64,000 nucleotides of DNA from Ascaphus truei. Its lineage: Eukaryota; Chordata; Amphibia; Anura; Ascaphidae. This document shows, in pieces, positions 1 through 11,067 of the stretch (positions are counted from its first letter, which is position 1; the number at the start of each line of letters is the position of its first letter). Under the pieces are notes generated by a model that saw only the letters and a program-made list of their open reading frames with translations, was not told the origin of the DNA and did no database searches. The position numbers and the translations under genes were made by a program. The stretch covers positions 117,477,706 through 117,541,705 of the forward strand of contig CM071571.1 of NCBI GenBank assembly GCA_036426205.1, written 5' to 3'.

Positions 1-1150
1 CTTTTCCAGAAGCCTAGGCCCAGATTTATCAAGCTGTGTTAAATCAGGACAAATAGCATGCCGTTACCAAGAACCGGAGAGATATTATTTGTAAAGATGA
101 GTGTGTCTGGATTTTTGGAATCTGACTCACTGAACTATGAATATCTGAGCAAATATGTATTAGGTATGTACAATATTTGCTCAGGCTCATATATCTGTGC
201 AGGGCCTGAGGTGAAATTGATGCAAAATCTTGTTTTGTTTCCGGCTCACCTCAGTTCACATGATTTTTCATCCACTTTCCCAATAGCACCACCTCTAACT
301 TGCCCTGCTGCAATTTAGTAAAAGTGTTGTTAGGGGAAAGAAAAAAGGGTGGGAGACATTGGGGAGAGGCAGAAAAGGGCATTAAGAGGCTGGGAGAAGC
401 CAAAAGACAATAAATAAATGCTAATAATAAAAATAAAACATATATAATGATTAGGGGAAAAAACACAGTTAGTGCCACCACATTCCCTTGAAAGCGCATT
501 ATCATGCCTGACAAAAAGGCAAACAAATTTCCTCCTGTATGTCAGGCAGAATTGGCACTTCTTCCATGTTACGCCACTTGAAGAAAACTAATTTGCTCTC
601 AGACCATTCCTTATCACTAAGGGAGATCTAGATTAACTAGTGCTATTAGCATTGGTAAATACTTTGCATTTTTACCAGATTTTTTAACTCCAAAACATAA
701 ATAACCAAAAGTAATATCCCCTACATCTTCTCAAGAATCCCTTGGTGCTGCTGTTACTGAAGTTGAGTCTCTATAGACATTGAAAAGAAATGCTAAGTGA
801 TACCATGATCTAGATACATTATAGAGCATCTGGGCAATGTAAGGAAGGGACTACAGACCCATAATGTGTCTAATCATTTCTCTATAGCAAAGGTATACCT
901 ACTGTGCCATTCCATGACAAAGACTGGCTAGACGGCCAAAATGTTGGATATTCTTTTGGCTAAATAAATTTGTTTATGCAAAACTGTTGAGCCTCAACAC
1001 TTTACTTTTGGATTAATCATTTCTCTATACATCACCAATCAAACCCACATTCACTGACCAGACCATACTGATCAAATCTGCCACTGTTTGGGATAGGCTT
1101 TTTTATTTGGGATAAATGTGAGTAGTACCACCATACTGGCCACTAAATCT
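1..1150. other. Unannotated AT-rich DNA
   Basis: No gene or full repeat is recognised here. Short reading frames on both strands lack any known motif. Near 915-985 a stretch with a 'ggccaaaatgttgg' core followed by 'taaataaattt' resembles the 'GGCCGAAACGTTG ... AATAAA' motif seen in many vertebrate Penelope-type terminal repeats, but the core is too altered to call. Confidence 0.5.
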
Positions 1151-1368
1151 CACTATTTCGGTAAACGTGTGAGTATAATTAGCAGTCTCTGCTCACAACA
1201 CCTCTGATATCAACAACAGCCCTACATGATCAACAACAGCCCTACATGTTTCTTCAGATATCCCTGAAGAAATCTGTCTATCTGAAGAAACGCGTAGGGC
1301 TGTTGTTGATATCACATGTGTTTTGAGCGGAGACTGCAAATTATACTCACACATTTACCGAAGTAGTG
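1151..1368. repeat. Short foldback with hammerhead-like centre
   Basis: Inverted arms of about 75-90 bp lie at 1,151-1,244 and 1,295-1,368 (for example 'cactatttcggtaaacg' on the left against its complement ending at 1,368). The spacer, 1,262-1,299, reads CUGAAGA ... GAAACGCGUAGGG on the plus strand, a degenerate relative of the hammerhead-like motifs of the PLE-type repeats further on. The left arm also holds a perfect 20-bp tandem duplication at about 1,207-1,247 ending in 'caacaacagccctacatg'. Probably a remnant of a Penelope-type terminal repeat; no coding sequence. Confidence 0.6.
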
Positions 1369-2195
1369 AGGGAATCCGCTGCCCCACCCTAAACGTTCCC
1401 TGCCCGGAATTGTTTGGACTCTCTGTTTGTTACCGGAGGACTGTCTAACAACAGACACCACTGGGAGTTCCTGCAGGACGGGAGCTTGTGACGGACCGCA
1501 CAGACGAGTCGGAGCAGAGGAGCGGAGCTATAGCACCATGATGGGAGCATGAGTATTGATCTCATAAAACGCCTATATTACTTTTTTTTAATCGTGACTG
1601 TTGAAAAATATTAAACATTTTGTAGTGATAATGCATTAGGATTGGGCGCTTTTCTTTTATATATATATATATATATATTTTTAATATATATTTAACTTTT
1701 CACTTTATTCTTGTGGTTGTAGCACATTTTGATGACATGTTAAGTCACAGTACTGTAGTTATATAGTCACAAATCAGAGTTATATTTTTTAACATATGTA
1801 ATTGATTGGTTTGTGAGCGCCTGTTGAAACAAATTGTCTAATTTATATCATAGGGACATGGCAGTACCATGATGAAGGTATTATGCCAGCCAAAAGAGGT
1901 TTCTTTTTCCTGCTTATTTCACATCCAGCATTCCCATGGAGCGCCGGATGTGATATTCCTAGTAGTGAAAAGAAGGCAAAGGACTCCTCTTCTGTTTCCC
2001 GGAAAATGGTCACAGTAGTCACATGACCACTATTGAAAGAGGTCACATGACCACACTGTGCCAGATTAGCCGTGGCCCTAAAGTACCGCAACCCTCCAAC
2101 AATATAAGGGTTAAAGAGGTATTCCTCTTGCCCAATTTTGTTTCATTTGATAAATTGAGTAGTTCCTTGAAAATAATGAAAAGTATTATCTAATA
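1369..2195. other. Non-coding DNA, possibly PLE terminal repeat, with (TA)n
   Basis: No gene. The stretch from 1,369 to about 1,650 continues from the foldback and ends 'attgggcgcttttctttt', a style of ending shared with other PLE-type repeats in this window; this link is weak. A short (TA)n microsatellite lies at about 1,660-1,678. From 1,690 to 2,195 nothing is recognised. Confidence 0.4.
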
Positions 2196-2199
2196 TTAC

Positions 2200-2417
2200 A
2201 CAATCCTCTCTATCCACCTTTAAGACCCACCTTAAGACACACTTGCTTAAAGAAGCATATGAATAGCACTGTTGATATTCTGAACACATGATACATAAAG
2301 TTTGGCCCCCTGCAGACGCACTTACCAGAACTCCCTCCTACTGTCTGTGTACGTTCTCCCTACCTACCAATTAGACTGTAAGCTCCTCGGAGCAGGGACT
2401 CCTCTTCCTTAATGTTA
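2200..2417 (+). repeat. L2-type LINE 3' end, left part (split by L1-A)
   Basis: The first bases encode the usual C-terminal end of frog L2-type ORF2 (SSLSTFKTHLKTHLLKEAYE then a stop at 2,264-2,266). The 3' untranslated tail follows, with the characteristic 'ctgtaagctcctcggagcag' at about 2,375. The tail is cut at 2,417 by insertion of L1-A and resumes at 9,465. The same C-terminal coding words ('ctatccatctttaagaccca') occur at the end of the L2 at 58.6 kb, which supports the assignment. Confidence 0.8.
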
Positions 2418-2430
2418 TTTTTTTTTTTTA

Positions 2431-2825
2431 TAACTTTGATTTTATTAGGTGATCCAGTACATATATAATAACACAATCCATAGGCTCTTGTAAAATCACC
2501 AATTCCGTTTTTCCAATACATTGAATGAAACTAACATGACAGACTTGACAAACAGAAAGACATGACTTCCAGGTGTCGGGGTGAGGGGAAGGGAGGGGGG
2601 GGGGGTTCTTGGAGGCGACCTTGTTGACTGATGGGCGGAGGCAGCTTTCTTCTTTACCCGCCTTTCCATCGGCTTATAACGTATTGAAGATGTGCGGGTC
2701 TCAGTCCCTACCGCTAGGGTTGGGGTTGGCTCTGCCTCACTTAGCTCCCTTTTATCGCTGAGCCCCACGGTCTCTATGTAGTCATGGATCCTTTTTGTCA
2801 AAGGAGAATGCATTTATATTTATCA
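2431..2825 (-). other. L1-A 3' untranslated region
   Basis: Lies between the ORF2 stop and the A-tail of L1-A. A 105-codon open frame (2,496-2,813, minus) is present but has low-complexity proline/serine content and no recognisable domain, so it is treated as untranslated. A G-rich run on the plus strand at about 2,595-2,607 corresponds to a C-rich stretch in the element's RNA. Confidence 0.6.
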
Positions 2826-4036
2826 TTACAGTATAGTGGTGACATCTACCCCCGGGATATATGTCTGGGCTAGCCACGGCGACCAGACTTTTAGAAAATT
2901 TGAGCCGGAGTCGTTAACCAGACTCATCAACTGTTCCATCCGGCACACAAACCAAATTCTGTTCCTGATTTTGGGTAAAATTGGTATATCTGTTTGCTTC
3001 CACAATGCTGCGATCTCGCATCTGGTAGCGCTTGCTAAATGTGATATCAATTTATGGGTGGCTTTCGACAGTCCATGGACCCGTCTGCCCAACAGGAACA
3101 GCCAAGGGTCCAGGGGGATCTCCACACCTATCAACCTTTGCAGCCAGTCCCTGACTTCCGCCCAAATCGGAGCTACTTTCATGCAAGACCACAGCATGTG
3201 GCGCAAGTCGGCCCGTTCTCCGCACTGCTTGGGGCAGAGCGGCGAATAACTTCTGACAAATTGAGATAATTTTATTGGGGTATAGTACCACCGCATCAGG
3301 ACTTTGTATGCATTCTCCTTTAACGTGGTACAGATAGAGCTCTTGGCTGCTGCCTGCAGGATCCTGTCCCAGTCTTCATCCTCTAATGTCTCCCCTAAGT
3401 CTGTCTCCCATTGTCTCATGTAGCTAAGTCGGGGTTCGTCTTTTGTCCCGGGACAGATCACTTCACTGTACATTCTAGAGGTTAGTCCCCTTGTGTCCGT
3501 TCCTCTGGAACACAGCTGCTCAAAATTTGTTCTACCCGGCCGAATTGGAGCCCTATTATAAAATGCCCTGATCTGGAGGTATCTAAATAATTCTGCGTTA
3601 GGCATGTTTTTTTCCTCTTTGATATGGTCAAACGTTTTGATGTGTTGTCTACCTTCCAGATCTTTTAGATGAAAATACCCTGATTGAATCCACTTTGTAA
3701 AGTTTGAACTATCTAGGCCTGGAGCAAAGTCTTGATTACCCCAAACTGGCGTCATCAAGGAGTTTCGCGGTGTGAGAGAACATCTAAATTTGGTAGCCTC
3801 CCATATTTTCAAGGAGCTCGAGATGGCCTGCAGCGGAGTCTGAATCCCAGACCAACTTTTCTTGGGTAACCAGATTAGATTCTGCAGCTCAATGGGCGAA
3901 CAGCAATCTTTCTCCAATGCCACCCATCTCCGGAGACCCGGATCTGCGTGCCACTGTAAGATTTGGCTCAATTGGGCCGCTCCGTAGTAGGTGAACAAGC
4001 AAGGCACTCCCAACCCTCTCTTGAGGTCGGCCTCCT
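2826..4036 (-). pseudogene. L1-A ORF2 C-terminal part
   Basis: Continues the reverse-transcriptase frame of L1-A on the far side of the nested L1-B. Recognisable L1 landmarks are 'GLGVPCLFTYYGAAQL' just after the junction and a Cys/His knuckle, CPKQCGE...HMLWSC (CX3C...HX4C pattern), about 110 residues before the stop. This region follows the RT domain in L1 ORF2 and is thought to bind RNA. The frame is open from the junction to the stop at about 2,826; the only lesion here is the L1-B insertion at its start. Confidence 0.88.
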
Positions 4037-4052
4037 CAAGATGTCTTTTTTT

Positions 4053-4750
4053 TTTTTTTTTTTTTTTTTTACTTACATTTTTATTAAACATTTTTTTTTC
4101 ATACAAAAGAAAAAATAACAAAACATATAACATATAAAAGGGGGGATAGGGGAGTGGGGGGAAGGGATAGCATTTGTAAAAATATAGCATTGTACACAAC
4201 AATTTAACTGTCACATATACCCCTCTGTTCCAAGTATTCTAATCTATGTATGGGGATATACCTTCATGGCGAAACCAAGGAGCCCAAATCTCAGAGAATT
4301 GTGAGGTCGAGCCATTCAGATAGGCTGAGAGTTTTTCCATATAAACTATATGCCAGATTTTATTGTTTATTTGGTTTAAGGATGGGGGGGCAGGTTGTTT
4401 CCAATTTTTGGCAATTGTACACCGTGTAGCATTTAACATTTGGGTTAGTACTCTAGCTTTTTTTCGGGGAATATTGGCTATTGGCTTGCCTAACAATATA
4501 TATACTGGGTCATGTGGGACAGTGATTTCTAGGATCTTGTGTATTAAGGTGAACACTTCTGTCCAAGTTTGTTGGATTTTGGGACATGACCAGAATATAT
4601 GCAGAACATCCCCCACTTCGCCACAACCACGCCAGCATAGAGGGGAGACCCCTGGGAGAAAAGAGTGCAGTTTGGCAGGAGTCATGTACCATCTGTATAT
4701 TAACTTGTAAATATTCTCTTTTATTACAACGCACGATGAATTTTTGGAGG
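4053..4750 (-). mobile_element. Nested 5'-truncated L1 (L1-B)
   Basis: A 0.7-kb L1 3' end inserted into L1-A ORF2 in the same orientation. Its A-tail is the long T run at 4,053-4,070. The target-site duplication 'caagatgtcttttttt' lies at 4,037-4,052 and 4,751-4,766. The open part (4,239-4,685) encodes the C-terminal ORF2 knuckle CWRGCGEVGDVLHIFWSC, followed by a tail ending EIWAPWFRHEGISPYID. The protein differs clearly from L1-A, so L1-B belongs to another subfamily. Severe 5' truncation is usual for target-primed reverse transcription. Confidence 0.92.
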
Positions 4751-4766
4751 CAAGATGTCTTTTTTT

Positions 4767-6163
4767 ATCCTTGGGCCCTTTTTATTCGAGATAAACTTCG
4801 TTATCCTAGACTGCAGCGAGAGGATATCATCTTTCAGTATGGGGGTTGGGAGGGCCTGAAAGAGGTATAGCACCTTTGGAAGGAGATTCATTTTAACGCT
4901 GTGAATTCTTCCAAACCATGATATGCCGTACTCCACCCATCTCCTGGGATCCTCTCTCAGAGTCTTGAACAACCTGGGATAATTTACCTTATATAAAGCT
5001 TTGAACTCTCTTGTGATATATACCCCTAGGTATTTGATCATGGAGGGCTGCCAGCTAAAGTTAAAGTTAAATCCAATTAGTTTTTCTATTGGTTTGGGCA
5101 AATTTATGTTGAGGGCTTCCGATTTGGCCTGATTAATTTTGAACCCTGATATTTGTTTAAATTTCCCCAGTATTGCAAAAACATTGGGCAGGGAGGTGAG
5201 AGGTCTGGATAATGTCAGGGTCACATCATCTGCATATAGCGCCACTTTATGGGTCTGTTCTTTTAGTGTTATTCCTGATACATCTGGGCATAATCTCAGA
5301 TTTGCCACCAAGGGTTCAATACAAAGGGCGAACAGCAAGGGGGACAGCGGGCAACCCTGCCTCGTGCCACTGCGGATTTGGAATTGTTCTGAAGGGAAAC
5401 CCTGATGCCTCACCCTCGTCGCTGGCCCCTCATACAGTGCCATAATGGCCCCCAGAAGACGTCCCTCAAAGCCAAATGCTTCCAGCGTCCCCCTTAGATA
5501 GGGCCAATCAATCCTATCGAAGGCTTTTTCTGCATCCAGACTAAGTACCATTGATGGGATATTATGTTTTTGGGCCAAATCAATCAGATCGATTACTCGT
5601 CTGGTATTATCTGCTGCTTGCCTTCCTCCAATGAACCCGACCTGATCTGGATGAATTAACCTGGGGAGGACGTTACCCACTCTGTTAGCTATAAGTTTTG
5701 AGAATTTTTTTAGATCAGTATTGATCAAAGAGATGGGCCGGTAGCTCTTACAGTCTGCCGGGTCCTTTCCTGGTTTATAGATCAGGGAGATGGATGCCTG
5801 AAGCATCTGAGCTGGGAACGAGGCCCCCTGCAACACCGAATTAAAGAGTTTTAGCATATATGGCGCTAATATTTTCAGATATTTTTTATAATAAAGGTTT
5901 GAGAAGCCATCTGGTCCTGGTGCCTTGGCGGGCTTGAGGGACTTTACAACTGCCGTTAACTCTTCTAAAGAGAAGTCCGTCTGCAGTGCCTCATTCTCCG
6001 CCCTGCCCAACGTTGGCAATTTTGCCCCCGTTAGAAATTCCCGTAAATTGTCCTTCGTTTTTTGGTTGTGTATAACCTTATCGCCATCATATAGCGTCTC
6101 ATAGTAGGATTTAAATTCCTCTACGATCCGCTTAGGATTCGAGGTAAGCTCTCCCCCCTGCAT
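4767..6163 (-). pseudogene. L1-A ORF2 reverse transcriptase domain
   Basis: A long open frame encoding an L1-clade reverse transcriptase. Visible motifs in order: KPAKAPGPDGF; SISLIYKPGKDP; SYRPISLINTDLK; HPDQVGFIGGRQ; LSLDAEKAFDRIDW (first catalytic Asp); GTRQGCPLSPLLFAL; and YADDVTL, the catalytic YADD box. The domain would copy the element's RNA at the nicked target. It is separated from the endonuclease part by one in-frame TAG (about 6,170-6,172), with the frame unchanged. The downstream end is cut by L1-B. Confidence 0.95.
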
Positions 6164-6169
6164 CCTAAT

Positions 6170-6805
6170 CTATTGAATCTGGTAATTTGGGGATTTATTT
6201 CTTAGTTTATTAGCTAGAAGGGTGTCCGGCTTATTCACCCTCTCGAAAAACCTGCGTTTAGTCCAGCTCAGCTCCTTTTCTGCCTGGGAGGCTAAGCGAA
6301 TGTTTAACTGGTGTTTGACATCTGAAATGTCTTTCAGGGTGTCGTCCTGTTTTAAAGTTTTGTGAGTTGCAATGAGGGTTGCCAATTTCCCCTGTAATTC
6401 CTTAATCTGGCGATCCTGGTCCCTCCGGCGCCTAGCCGCTAGACTTATAAGGGATCCCTTGAAGGTCGCCTTATGGGCCTCCCACAACGTGGAGTGTGAT
6501 GACACGCTACCCTCGTTCTCTGTAAAATACTCTTTGATTTTGTCTCCTACCTCCTTCGCAATGGCTGGGATCTTTAGTAACAGCTCATTAAGTCTCCAGT
6601 TTGCTCCTGGTCTATCCAGTAAATTTAGCCTGCACCGCAGCTCTATTGGTGCGTGGTCTGACCACGAAATGTCCGTATAGGAGACCACTGGAACCAGTTA
6701 ATTGGATACAAGGAAGTAATCTATCCGGCTGTATCGGTTGTGGGGGTGGGAGAAAAATGTGAAGTCCTTAACCTTTTGATGTTGCTCTCTCCAAATATCC
6801 ACTAG
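6170..6805 (-). pseudogene. L1-A ORF2 endonuclease C-terminal part and linker
   Basis: Encodes the last third of an APE-type endonuclease: LVDIWREQ, then [20 protein letters not shown], one in-frame TAA (about 6,698-6,700), then the terminal SDHAPI box containing the catalytic Asp-His pair. A charged linker (QIKELQGKLATLIATHK region) leads to the RT. The first two thirds of the endonuclease, with the N- and E-containing active-site motifs, are not found upstream, so the domain is broken. Confidence 0.88.
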
Positions 6806-8300
6806 TTAACAGTCTCGTAGTCCCTGGGTGATGTTTTCTCCAACTGTTTTGCCCTTTTCTGGCGGCCTCCTATTCGACCTCTGTCTCTCCATCTTCTTTG
6901 TCGCTTAGCTCGCTCTCCCTGGAAGGGGGAGGGGGTGGGGTAGGACAGGGCCATACACATAAGGAAAAACCAAGAGGGAAGACAAAGGGGAAAACCAAAC
7001 ATGAATAAAAATATTTACAGAACAGTAATAACTTATCGTTGACTACAGGGCCTCCCTGTCCTGTAGCCAAGTCCAGCGCCTTTGGGATGACAACTCCCAT
7101 GATCCCCCGACCACATCCCTCCCTTGTCTCCCAGAGGACTTTATCGGAGTCCCGGGGGTCCCTCCACCCGTGGCCCCGATCGAGACCCATGCCAACTCTG
7201 GGGTATGTGTCTCCTCCCGCACCCCATACCTGCGCGCTCTCTACACCCCTATAACTGTATCAACTACCCTTTAACTTTTAGTTGCCGCAACTTGCCTGTG
7301 TTAACCCTCTGGAAACTGTCTGCTTCCACGCATCTATTATTTCTGAGGATCCCCCCTTCTAGATTACTGCTGGACCGTCTATTACTTTATCTCCCCGCGT
7401 GATGTGCCTCCGGTCCCTTCCTCATTCTTTGCCCCCCACTGTCCCCCAGGCCTGAGGGACACATCTTCCAAGGGCCCTCTCCTGTTGCTGGCTCCGCGAC
7501 TTTCCTCTCGCGTCTGCTATTTAGACCGATCCCTTCTCGCTCGTCTACTACTCTTTTCATTCCTCTCACTGAAACTACGGCCCCTTGGTTGGCTCCCCCC
7601 CGCCCTCTAGCTTCCTCCCCCCTGCCCTCTAGCTTTCGCAGACCTCTCCTAACTTCCTCCTCCTCTCTCCTGCTGCCATAGCCCTTCTCTCTCTTTTCCC
7701 CTCCTTCCTACTCCTCCAATCCATCTTGCCTTTCTTCTAATCTGCTTGCGCCACCTCTCTACCCCTCTTTTCCCCCCTCCGTCCCTTTCCGCGCCAGTCT
7801 CCATAGTCGTCTCCGCATCCGGCGTATCTCGAGCCACCCGCAGGGGGCCTTCCGCTCTCCCTCGTCGCTCCCTGATGCGTCCCTGTGTGCTGGTGCCTGG
7901 ATCTGCCCCCTCCAAGATCGCCCCTTCGCTCATCCCGCGGTGATGACGACTTCCGGTTTTCGGCAGCCGCCATTTTGGAGCTGCTCTGCTGCTGCGAGGA
8001 GGCTGGAGCGCGCGCTCTCCTCCCGCCTTTTCACCTCTTCCGGGTCCTGCATCTCAGGCTGGTTCTAGCGAGGCGCCATCATGTCCACCATCTTCCTTCA
8101 TCGACTTAGATGCAGATCCAAGGTAAGTTTGACCTCTTTTTTCCGCAGAAACTGCCATCAGGTTCGTAGTTTGGTTAAGTATCGCCACGGTATAGTCGGG
8201 GGCTGTATTTTCCATCTGTCCATATGCAGGGACCTTGTGAGCTCCATATCTTCATGTTCTCGCTAGGCATCAAACAATACAGTGGAGGCAACTTTTAAAC
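6806..8300. other. GC-rich segment of unknown origin inside L1-A
   Basis: Where the rest of the endonuclease should lie there is about 1.5 kb of pyrimidine-rich, then CpG-rich DNA (densest near 7,800-8,100). No endonuclease frame is seen. On the minus strand 'caaaatggcggctgcc' at about 7,965-7,980 looks like a YY1-type site with an ATG, opening a 78-codon frame (MAAAENRKSSS...). An overlapping 94-codon frame starts MSEGAILEGADPG. On the plus strand an ATG in fair context (8,081) precedes a consensus 5' splice site, CCAAG|GTAAGTTTG, with the cut after 8,121. It could be an L1 5' leader, a captured promoter/first exon, or another element; none is proven. Confidence 0.45.
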
Positions 8301-8351
8301 AGTGTAACTTTTATTAACTTGAAGCATTATTGGGACCTCTGTGTCAGTCTC

Positions 8352-9321
8352 TCATTTCTTGCCTCCCTTGGCTTTGGATGTGCCTGTGCTGTTACTCCAT
8401 TCCGGCTCCAGCGTCTCCTCTCTCTCAGTTTCCTCCGCGGGGGCACTCTTCAAGCCTAGCTTGGCCAGGAACGCTGGGCCCTCCGTTGGCTCCTTCATTA
8501 TAATGGGCCTCCCGTTCCTCGCCACCATCAATCCGAACGGAAATGTCCACTTATATCTAATGTTCTGGTCCCGTAAGACATTTGTGATTGGCAGCAGGTT
8601 ACGGCGTCTAGCGAGGGTAACCGGGGACAGATCTTGAAAGATCATCAGCTTTTTTCCCTCGAACTCCATTGTTGTTAGGGCCCTTGTTTGGCGTAGTACT
8701 GCCTCCCTGGTGGTATAATAGTGCAGCCTAATGATAATGTCCCGGGGCTGCTCTGTTTGCATCGGCCGGGAGCGGAGGGCTCTGTGACAGCGGTCCATTG
8801 CTCGTGCCTCCGTCGTACATTCTGGAAGTAGGGACTCTAGCCATCTTGCGACGAACTCCTCGCAGTCCCCCACCTAATCAGAGACACCCGTATGCGGATG
8901 TTATTTCGCCTCTCCCGGTTCTCCGCGTCCTCCTGGCGGTCCTTCAGCTCGTCAATCTGTCGCTGCAGCTCCCCTGACTTCTTTTCTGTTTTTTTCACCA
9001 CCTTTATGGTTTGATCTACTTTTTTTACTCTAGGGCATCTGTACGCGTCCCTAGTTTGCTGACCTCTCTCTTAACCTCTTTTATTTCCGCCTGTAAGAGA
9101 GACTTCAGATCATTATACAGTCTCTCGAAGTCACATCTTCGTACAGGCAAAAGAGCTTGGTTGCAGGCCCCCTCTTCCTCTCCTTCCTGCTCCGTATCAG
9201 TGTCAGGATTTGAAGCCGGCGCCATTTCTCCCGCCACGCTGCCTGATCCCGCTTCACCAAAGTAGTCTCTAACATCTGCTAGTTTTTGCTTTTTTTGACT
9301 AGCTGGCTTTTTCGGAGCCAT
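8352..9321 (-). pseudogene. L1-A ORF1 (L1 ORF1p-like RNA-binding protein)
   Basis: Two frames that belong together. The N-terminal piece (9,025-9,321) starts MAPKKPASQKKQ, is lysine-rich, then acidic, and runs into a helix with heptad spacing (YNDLKSLLQAEIKEVKREVSKL), as expected for the trimerising coiled coil of L1 ORF1p. The C-terminal piece (8,352-8,873) has MDRCHRAL and PRDIIIRLHYY of the RRM/C-terminal-domain region, then LARRRNLLP and a lysine-rich end. About 150 bases between them are frameshifted. The protein packages element RNA. ORF1 precedes ORF2 as usual, but separated by the unexplained segment. Confidence 0.87.
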
Positions 9322-9464
9322 CCCTGCAAGGTTGGCTACTGTTGCTTTACATTTTTATAAGTTTTCTGTCGATTTTGGGGTGTTTAATATTGGCTTTTGT
9401 ATAAGCGCGGTACGGAGCTAACTTCTTAGACCTCCATACCCGTGGCCGTCGCGCATGCGCCTCC
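9322..9464 (-). other. L1-A 5' leader
   Basis: About 140 bp between the ORF1 start codon and the right-hand target-site duplication. It has several CpGs ('ggccgtcgcgcatgcgcctc' on the plus strand) near the 5' end of the element. Short for an L1 leader, so part may have been lost at insertion. Confidence 0.6.
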
Positions 9465-9602
9465 CCTTGATGTTACTTTTATGTCTGAAGCACTTATTCC
9501 CATGATCTGTTATTTATTTGATTACCACATGTATTATTACTGTGAAGCGCTATGTACATTAATGGCTCTATATAAATAAAGACATATAATACAATACACA
9601 AC
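9465..9602 (+). repeat. L2-type LINE 3' tail, right part
   Basis: Continuation of the L2 tail cut at 2,417. It contains 'gaagcgctatgtacattaat' and 'tatataaataaagacat', the common end of frog L2-type copies. The two halves join cleanly if L1-A and one target-site copy are removed. Confidence 0.82.
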
Positions 9603-11060
9603 TGATTTAAAAAAAATACATTTTGAATGAAATACTGCTTTAATAATAATACATAATAATACATAATATAATTACTACTTGTACTTGAGTGGAATGTAAA
9701 ACTTGGCTTTAGTTAAATTGTGTATTGTTTATTTGAACAATGGCCTACAGTCACATTGGACATCTTTGGGTTACATGGCTGAAGTCAATATTATAGATGG
9801 AGACTTGTTTGTTGTGTTTTTTTTTTGGGGGGGGGGGCAATGAGTAGTGTGGATGCCATATCATTCAGTAAGGCATGCAAAGCAATGTTTACAATAATAT
9901 TTGGTTTGCACAAGGGAGTATTTAGGAATATATCAGGACTATAAAATTACTTCTAATTAGCACTTAGCATTTTAACATGGGTTGGCCATGAGCAGACCCA
10001 GACAAATGCGGTCGCCCGGGGCGTCTGCATTTTGCCCCCTGCTGAGGTGTTTCGGCGGGGTGCTGTGGTGGTTTAAGCTTTACGTTCAATGGTGGTTTCC
10101 CTAACAGTTAACCTACTATATTTCAATAATGGAAATTCACTGCATATAATTGGGGACTTTTCCTGCCGTGTCTCCTTCTGTGGGGAGAATCCCTGTGTTT
10201 GGCCCTTAGTTTGTACATGTCAGCATCCACAAAGATGACCCACTGACATGTACGCTTCATATCAATGTCCCTTTAATGCACACAAAACTCTCTGTTGTTG
10301 TAAACTACTGTTACTAACACTTACATTTAATTCTGAGAAAATCAAACAAAATTAGCACCAGATGTGTTACTAAAAAGAATATACAGTTTTGTGTGCAGAT
10401 TCCAAAGCAAATGTTGGTTGCTCGAACACAAGTTCTCTTCTGTATTTGTTTTAAACGATATCTTGCTAAAACAATGAAAAGTCATATTTTATTTCAGAGA
10501 AATGGTAATGAATATTACAGCTGGTAAAATGAGTGCACCGACAGCTATATCTGTTTAACATATTTGGTAGATGATTCAAATAGTTCACAATGGAAAAAAT
10601 GTAGTTAGTTGAACTTTACAACATATTACTCTTTTGTTGAGGACATACATTTTCCACGGTAATTTTGCTGGCTCATGGAAAAAAGTGGTGACAGTCACCC
10701 TGTTGTTGCTACATACAAAAACTTGCTAACAAGTTTCACAATGGACTATGCTTTCTGGTTAAATACTGTACAACTAAGCATTTACTTCAGCATAGTTGCA
10801 TCCGATGGGGAGGAAACTGGTAATCAATGATTCATGGTACAGTATTTCTGATCCATTCAACTTTACGTTTATTTAGGCAGTTTAAAAATAAATAAATAAA
10901 ACAGATGAGAAATAACTGTTTGTATTTCAGTTTTATATGTATTCCAAATGCTCGGAAAATTCCTGATCTTTACTGTATGATTCAAGACTCCTAAAATATT
11001 TTTGCATAAGATCTACATTAGTCTCTAAATAATAATTTAAAAGTAAGCAGTACTGAAAAG
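9603..11060. other. Unannotated DNA
   Basis: Nothing gene-like is seen. There is a T8G9 homopolymer pair at about 9,819-9,837 and AT-rich, probably old intergenic sequence elsewhere. Confidence 0.5.
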
Positions 11061-11067
11061 ACTATAA

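Larger units (their letters stand above)
2418..9464 (-). mobile_element. L1/Tx1-type LINE, near full length (L1-A)
   Basis: A minus-strand L1-clade retrotransposon of about 7 kb. In its own order it has a short 5' leader (9,322-9,464), ORF1, an unexplained GC-rich segment, ORF2 (endonuclease remnant, reverse transcriptase, C-terminal zinc-knuckle region), a 3' region and an A-tail (T run at 2,418-2,430 on the plus strand). Flanking repeats 'ccttaatgtta' (2,407-2,417) and 'ccttgatgtta' (9,465-9,475) look like the target-site duplication, with one mismatch. It sits inside an L2 3' tail and is itself interrupted by a nested L1 (L1-B). ORF2 has only a few in-frame stops, so the copy is fairly young but dead. 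Confidence 0.88.

Noticed and set aside
915..985. Possible PLE-type 'GGCCGAAACGTTG' motif
   Set aside because: Core altered to 'ggccaaaatgttgg' and no first core string upstream; too weak to call.
2836..3291. Overlapping frames opposite L1-A ORF2 on the plus strand and in a second minus frame
   Set aside because: Shadows of the real ORF2 C-terminal frame.
8081..8266. Plus-strand ATG frame with splice donor read as a first exon of a host gene
   Set aside because: Only one short exon, no acceptor or further exon seen in the window, and it lies inside an L1; kept only as a question in the findings.
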